Positions 6,684 to 10,174 of a stretch of 10,174 bases of DNA are shown piece after piece. The stretch lies in the NCBI GenBank assembly GCA_900555855.1, contig USML01000068.1, positions 1 to 10,174 of the forward strand, given 5' to 3'. The notes beneath the pieces are model-generated. The model searched no databases. It was not told the DNA's origin and worked only from the letters and a program-made list of their open reading frames with translations. This DNA comes from an uncultured Eubacteriales bacterium (GTDB lineage Bacteria > Bacillota > Clostridia > Oscillospirales > Butyricicoccaceae). Made by a program: the position numbers and the translations under genes. How positions within the stretch are numbered: position 1 is the stretch's first letter; each line of letters begins with the position of its first letter.

Positions 6684-6740
6684 TTTCCTTATTTTTTTCG
6701 TATACTTTTCCGGCTTGGCGCCAAAATGGGCTTTTTTTAC

Positions 6741-6775
6741 GCAAAAGGCCCCGTTTCCTTTGAAACGGGGCCTTT
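6741..6775 (-). terminator. Intrinsic terminator of the xfp-coaX-ECF S operon
   Basis: A perfect 14-bp stem is formed by 6762-6775 and 6744-6757 with a 4-base loop. The core reads GGCCCCGTTTC, and on the minus strand it ends in a TTTT stretch, with T6 or more if the stem base frays. It begins 19 bases after the stop of the S component gene and is the strongest hairpin in the window. Confidence 0.88.
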
Positions 6776-6794
6776 GGAGACCAGAGCTTTTCGT

Positions 6795-7376
6795 TCAGTC
6801 CTTCCAGATCTTCTGCAGGGCCGCGCAGATGGCCGTGCCTGCCACCAGCGTCACCAACGCCTCGGGAATGGCGTTTCCAACGCCCAGCGCCGTCAAAATG
6901 GCCCAGACGGAATCCCCAAAGCCCTGAAGATAGGGCTCGTTGCGGAAGAAGAGGACCAGCAGGCCCATGAAAAACAGCGTGTTGATCAGCGGCGTGGCCA
7001 GGCAGGTCAGCGCCGTGCCCAGCGTGCGGTTCTTATTCTTGAGTCCTCGATAGATCAGGCCGGGAATGCCGCCGGCCAGCAGCCGGGGCACCAGGCACAT
7101 AACCATAGTCTTCCAAAAGCTGATGGACAGCAGGGTCACGCCGAACTCGTCCATGCCAAAGCACTGGAAGAAGGAGGTCAGGCCGAACACCGCGCCCATA
7201 ATCAGGCCCGCCTGCGGCCCCAGGACCACGGAGGCCACGGCCACCGGGAGGGTCAGAAAGGTGATGGAAAGCGGCCCGAGCTTCAGATAGCCCAGGGGGG
7301 TGAAGGCCATCACCAGAAGGATCGCGGTCAATACAGCCAGCTGTACCATCTGACGCATTTTTTTGTTCTGCTTCAT
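6795..7376 (-). CDS. ECF transporter S component (vitamin-type; pantothenate is a possible substrate)
   Basis: Integral membrane protein of 193 residues with about six hydrophobic segments. It starts with a short basic N-terminus and then AVLTAILLVMAFTPLGYLKLG, with the following segments SITFLTLPVAVASVVLGPQAGLIMG and SFFQCFG. This pattern is typical of the substrate-binding S components of energy-coupling factor transporters (ECF S family that includes folate and pantothenate types). It would capture a vitamin and work with the shared EcfA/EcfA'/EcfT module, not encoded here. An AGGAG site lies about 5 bases before the ATG. It lies 74 bases downstream of coaX on the same strand, with no terminator between, so pantothenate uptake is an attractive inference from context, but folate, riboflavin or another vitamin cannot be excluded by sequence alone. 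Confidence 0.85.
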   Translation of the reverse strand: MKQNKKMRQMVQLAVLTAILLVMAFTPLGYLKLGPLSITFLTLPVAVASVVLGPQAGLIMGAVFGLTSFFQCFGMDEFGVTLLSISFWKTMVMCLVPRLLAGGIPGLIYRGLKNKNRTLGTALTCLATPLINTLFFMGLLVLFFRNEPYLQGFGDSVWAILTALGVGNAIPEALVTLVAGTAICAALQKIWKD

Positions 7377-7432
7377 AATTGCTCCTTTTCCCGCTGCCGC
7401 TCCCCGTCTTTGGAGGATGCCGCACGGGTCAT
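7373..7432 (-). CDS. Possible 19-residue leader peptide overlapping the S component start
   Basis: In the coaX-S component gap, an ATG at 7432 opens a 19-codon frame (begins MTRAASSKDG, ends KEQL). Its TGA overlaps the ATG of the transporter gene as ATGA, the classic geometry of translational coupling. There is no good ribosome binding site before its ATG, and the peptide is hydrophilic without similarity that I recognise. It may be chance. Confidence 0.2.
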   Translation of the reverse strand: MTRAASSKDGERQREKEQL

Positions 7433-7450
7433 ATTATTTATGAAATCGCC

Positions 7451-8230
7451 TTACCGGCGTTTCACACGGTTTTGCTCCCAGACCAGCCGCAGCCCCAGCA
7501 GCACCAGCTCCGGCTCGTGGCAGGTCTTCGTCCGGCAATAGGGCAGGATGGCGTCTGCCAGGCCGCCGGTGGCAATGACGGGAAGCTCCTCCGCCCCGAC
7601 CTCCTCCCGCAGGCGCTCCACCAGCCCGTCGATCATGGCCGCCGCGCCGTAAATGACGCCGGAGGTCATGGAATCCACAGTATTTTTGCCCAGAAGAGCC
7701 CGGGGCCGCTCCAGCGAGATATCCGGCAGCGCCGCCGCCGCAAAGGAGAGGGCCTCCAGCCCGGAGCGCACGCCGGGACAGATCATCACACCGGTGAGCT
7801 GTCCCCGGCCGTCGATGAGGGTCAGCGTGGTCGCCGTCCCCAGATCCACCACCGCCAGCGGCGGGGTCTGCAGGCTCAGGGCCGCAACACTGCAAACGGC
7901 AATATCGCTGCCCACCTGGGAGGGGATATCCACCCGGATGTCCAGCCCGGTCCTTACGCCGGGCCCCACGATCAGCGGCCTGGTATGGCAAAGCTGCTCT
8001 ACCGCCGCGGAAAAGACCGGCGTCAGCGGCTTCAGCTCGGAGGAAAGCACCGCCCCATGGATATCCCGGGGGTCTACGCCGCGCATGCGCAGAAGCGCAT
8101 CCAGCAAAACGGCATATTCGTCTGCCGTCCGGCTGCGGGAGGAGGAGAGCCGCGCGGAAAACAGCAGCTCCCGCTCCCGAAAAACGCCCAGCGTGATATT
8201 CGTATTGCCCAGATCCGCCGCCAGCAGCAT
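7451..8230 (-). CDS. coaX: Type III pantothenate kinase
   Basis: Catalyses ATP-dependent phosphorylation of pantothenate, the first step of CoA synthesis. The type III enzyme is not feedback-inhibited by CoA. The 259-residue protein has the ASKHA-fold signatures: DLGNTN (6-11), GPGVRTGLDI (89-98), VVDLGTATT (127-135), GVMICPGVRSG (147-157), GKNTVDSMTSGVIYG (181-195) and VIATGGLA (218-225). The catalytic aspartate is D109 in VGSDIAV. The usual family form around it is GADRxxNAVAA, but here the Arg and Asn positions are I110 and C113, a noteworthy divergence. AGGAGG lies 7 bases before the ATG. The gene begins 45 bases after the xfp stop with no terminator between, so it is probably cotranscribed with xfp and with the S component downstream. 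Confidence 0.95.
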   Translation of the reverse strand: MLLAADLGNTNITLGVFRERELLFSARLSSSRSRTADEYAVLLDALLRMRGVDPRDIHGAVLSSELKPLTPVFSAAVEQLCHTRPLIVGPGVRTGLDIRVDIPSQVGSDIAVCSVAALSLQTPPLAVVDLGTATTLTLIDGRGQLTGVMICPGVRSGLEALSFAAAALPDISLERPRALLGKNTVDSMTSGVIYGAAAMIDGLVERLREEVGAEELPVIATGGLADAILPYCRTKTCHEPELVLLGLRLVWEQNRVKRR

Positions 8231-8275
8231 AGCGCCGCCTCCTTTATCGGTATGTTCCAGATCCCATGGCGCGGC

Positions 8276-10174
8276 TCAGGCCTGCCACTTCCAAGCCCGG
8301 ATCTCCGGCAGATCCTGGCCGTATTCCGCAATATACTGCTTATGCTCCACCAGCTTGTCCCGCATGAGCTGCAGCAGGAAGGCGCCGCGGTTGCCCAGCT
8401 GGGGCAGGTTGTTGACCACATCCATCACCAGATGGAACCGGTCGATGGCGTTCTGCACCCGCATGTCAAAGGGCGTGGTGATGGTGCCTTCCTCCTGATA
8501 GCCCCGGACATGGAGGTTCTTATTGTGCCGGTGGTAGGTCAGCTCGTGGACCAGCTTGGGATAGCCGTGGAAGGCGAAGAGGATGGGCTTGTCCTTGGTG
8601 AACAGGCCGTCGTATTCCTGATCGCTGAGCCCGTGGGGATGCTCGTAGTCCGGCTCCAGTTTCATCAGATCCACCACATTGACCACCCGGATCCGGATCT
8701 CCGGCAGATACTGCCGCAGGATGGTGACGGCGGCCAGCACCTCCAGCGTGGGCGTGTCGCCGCAGCAGGCCAGGACCACATCCGGCTCCTGCCCCTGATC
8801 GTTGGAGGCCCACTGCCAGATGCCGATGCCCTGGGTGCAGTGCTTGACGGCCTGCTCCATGGTGAGCCACTGGGGCCGGGGATGCTTGGAGGTGACCATC
8901 ACATTCACATAGTTCTTGCTGCGGATGCAGTGGTCAAAGACGGAAAGCAGGCAGTTGGCGTCCGGCGGCAGATAGAGCCGCACCACATCGGCCTTTTTGT
9001 TGGCCACATGGTCCAAAAAGCCCGGATCCTGATGGGTAAAGCCGTTATGATCCTGCTGCCACACATTGGAGGACAGCACATAGTTCAGCGAAGCGATCTC
9101 CTCCCGCCAGGTCAGGTCCTTGGTGACCTTGAGCCACTTGGCGTGCTGGGAGAACATGGAGTCCACGATGCGGATGAAGGCCTCGTAGCTGTTGAAGAAG
9201 CCGTGGCGGCCCGTGAGCAGATAGCCCTCCAGCCAGCCCTCGCACATATGCTCGGACAGCATGGAATCCACCACCCGGCCATCCTCCGCCAGATATTCGT
9301 CGCCGGGGACGGTCTCCGCGTTCCAATCCCGCTCCGTGGCCTCAAAGACCCGGTTCAGCCGGTTGGACATGGTCTCGTCCGGGCCGAAGACCCGGAAGTT
9401 TTTCGCTTCCGCGTTGAGCTTGAAGATATCCCGCACAAAGCCGCCCAGCTCGATCATATCCTGGGCCTCCACTGCGCCGGGCGCAGGCACGGCGATGCCG
9501 TAATCCCGGAAATCCGGCAGGCGGAGATCCCGCAGCAGCTTGCCGCCGTTGGCATGGGGATTTGCGCCCATCCGCCGGTCGCCCTTGGGGGCGATGGCCT
9601 TCAGCTGCGCGCAGGGCGCGCCGTTTTCATCGAAAAGCTCCTCGGGGCGGTAGCTCTTGAGCCACTGCTCCACCAGACCCAGATGCTCCGGCTTGCTCAT
9701 ATCCACCGGCACCTGATGGGCCCGGAAGGTGCCCTCGATCTGCTTGCCGTCGGCGGTGCGGATGCCCGTCCAGCCCTTGGGAGACCGGAACACGATCATA
9801 GGCCAGCGGGGCCGCTCCTTCACCCCCTGCTCCCGGGCCTTCTTCTGGGCGGCGCGGATATCCCGCAGGCATTTGTCCAGCGTATCCGCCATCATCCGGT
9901 GGGCGGCCATATGATCTGTCCCGTCGCCCACCTCCACAAAATAAGGCTTCCAGCCGCAGCCCTCGAAGAACTTCTTCACCTCGTCGTGGGTGATGCGGGC
10001 AAAGACGGTGGGGTTGGCGATCTTATAGCCGTTCAGGTGCAGAATGGGCAGCACCGCGCCGTCGGAGGCGGGGTTCAGAAATTTATTGCCGTGCCACGCG
10101 GTGGCCAGCGGGCCGGTCTCCGCCTCGCCGTCGCCGACGACGCAGGCGGCGATCAGATCGGGATTGTCGAACAC
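8276..10174 (-). CDS. xfp: Xylulose-5-phosphate/fructose-6-phosphate phosphoketolase, C-terminal 632 residues (5' end outside the window)
   Basis: Thiamine-diphosphate enzyme that splits xylulose 5-phosphate (and often fructose 6-phosphate) with phosphate to give acetyl phosphate and glyceraldehyde 3-phosphate (or erythrose 4-phosphate). The frame is open to the right edge; the family is about 790-825 residues, so roughly 160 N-terminal residues are missing. The first visible codon is GTG for an internal Val, not a start. Visible motifs by fragment residue: GDGEAETGP (14-22), the ThDP/metal site; [11 protein letters not shown] (46-56); FRSPKGWTG (129-137); [10 protein letters not shown] (147-156); then [10 protein letters not shown] and NSYEAF near residue 330, whose Glu corresponds to the ThDP-activating glutamate; and SKHPRPQWL and FAFHGYP further on. 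No internal stop or frameshift is seen. It leads the probable xfp-coaX-S component operon; its promoter lies beyond the window. Confidence 0.97.
   Translation of the reverse strand: MFDNPDLIAACVVGDGEAETGPLATAWHGNKFLNPASDGAVLPILHLNGYKIANPTVFARITHDEVKKFFEGCGWKPYFVEVGDGTDHMAAHRMMADTLDKCLRDIRAAQKKAREQGVKERPRWPMIVFRSPKGWTGIRTADGKQIEGTFRAHQVPVDMSKPEHLGLVEQWLKSYRPEELFDENGAPCAQLKAIAPKGDRRMGANPHANGGKLLRDLRLPDFRDYGIAVPAPGAVEAQDMIELGGFVRDIFKLNAEAKNFRVFGPDETMSNRLNRVFEATERDWNAETVPGDEYLAEDGRVVDSMLSEHMCEGWLEGYLLTGRHGFFNSYEAFIRIVDSMFSQHAKWLKVTKDLTWREEIASLNYVLSSNVWQQDHNGFTHQDPGFLDHVANKKADVVRLYLPPDANCLLSVFDHCIRSKNYVNVMVTSKHPRPQWLTMEQAVKHCTQGIGIWQWASNDQGQEPDVVLACCGDTPTLEVLAAVTILRQYLPEIRIRVVNVVDLMKLEPDYEHPHGLSDQEYDGLFTKDKPILFAFHGYPKLVHELTYHRHNKNLHVRGYQEEGTITTPFDMRVQNAIDRFHLVMDVVNNLPQLGNRGAFLLQLMRDKLVEHKQYIAEYGQDLPEIRAWKWQA

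Noticed and set aside
6726..7541. 271-codon plus-strand frame opposite the S component gene
   Set aside because: It starts inside the terminator hairpin, encodes a Gln/His/Gly-rich low-complexity product, and lies opposite a clear membrane protein gene.
8231..8275. Terminator or control hairpin between xfp and coaX
   Set aside because: Short GC-rich segments (GCGCC and GGCGC) could pair near the coaX ribosome binding site, but there is no T-tract and the stem is short, so I do not call it a terminator or a switch.
1..10174. CRISPR arrays, insertion sequences, prophage or defence genes, tRNA or rRNA
   Set aside because: None seen: no regularly spaced repeats, no transposase or integrase motifs, no RNA gene structure, and uniform GC-rich housekeeping genes throughout.

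Overview
The window looks like chromosomal DNA of a GC-rich anaerobic Firmicute, probably a gut clostridium of the Oscillospirales type. This rests on strong AGGAGG-type ribosome binding sites, consensus housekeeping promoters, compact U-tract terminators, and the gene set: a clostridial-type NAD-linked glutamate dehydrogenase, formate-tetrahydrofolate ligase, a DegV protein, a short KdpD-like kinase with its regulator, type III pantothenate kinase, an ECF transporter S component and phosphoketolase. The genus is inferred loosely; there is no rRNA or other decisive marker.

Layout, left to right. (1) Positions 1-219, minus strand: the N-terminal part of a CYTH-domain (triphosphate tunnel) protein that runs off the left edge. 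It diverges from fhs, and both promoters lie in the 220-407 gap. (2) fhs, 408-2081, plus strand, with its own promoter and terminator. (3) A DegV-family lipid-binding protein gene, 2287-3189, plus strand, with a near-consensus promoter whose 17-bp spacer holds a perfect 14-bp palindrome, and its own terminator. (4) A two-gene operon, 3315-5064, plus strand: a truncated KdpD-like histidine kinase overlapping a KdpE/OmpR-type response regulator, ending at a strong terminator. (5) gdhA, 5206-6549, minus strand, convergent with the regulator operon, with its own promoter and terminator. (6) A probable minus-strand operon, xfp (cut by the right edge) - coaX - ECF S component, ending at a strong hairpin at about 6741-6775.

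Functionally this is core metabolism: one-carbon activation of formate (Fhs), glutamate/2-oxoglutarate exchange (GdhA), phosphoketolase cleavage of sugar phosphates to acetyl phosphate (Xfp), and CoA supply (CoaX plus a likely vitamin importer, possibly for pantothenate). The most thought-provoking association is Xfp next to CoaX and a vitamin-type S component, which could tie acetyl-phosphate production to CoA supply. I see no IS element, phage gene, CRISPR array, tRNA, rRNA or obvious defence system, and I did not find an undescribed multi-gene system. The points worth checking are regulatory dyads at three promoters, the reduced sensor kinase, a divergent CoaX motif and a possible coupled leader peptide.
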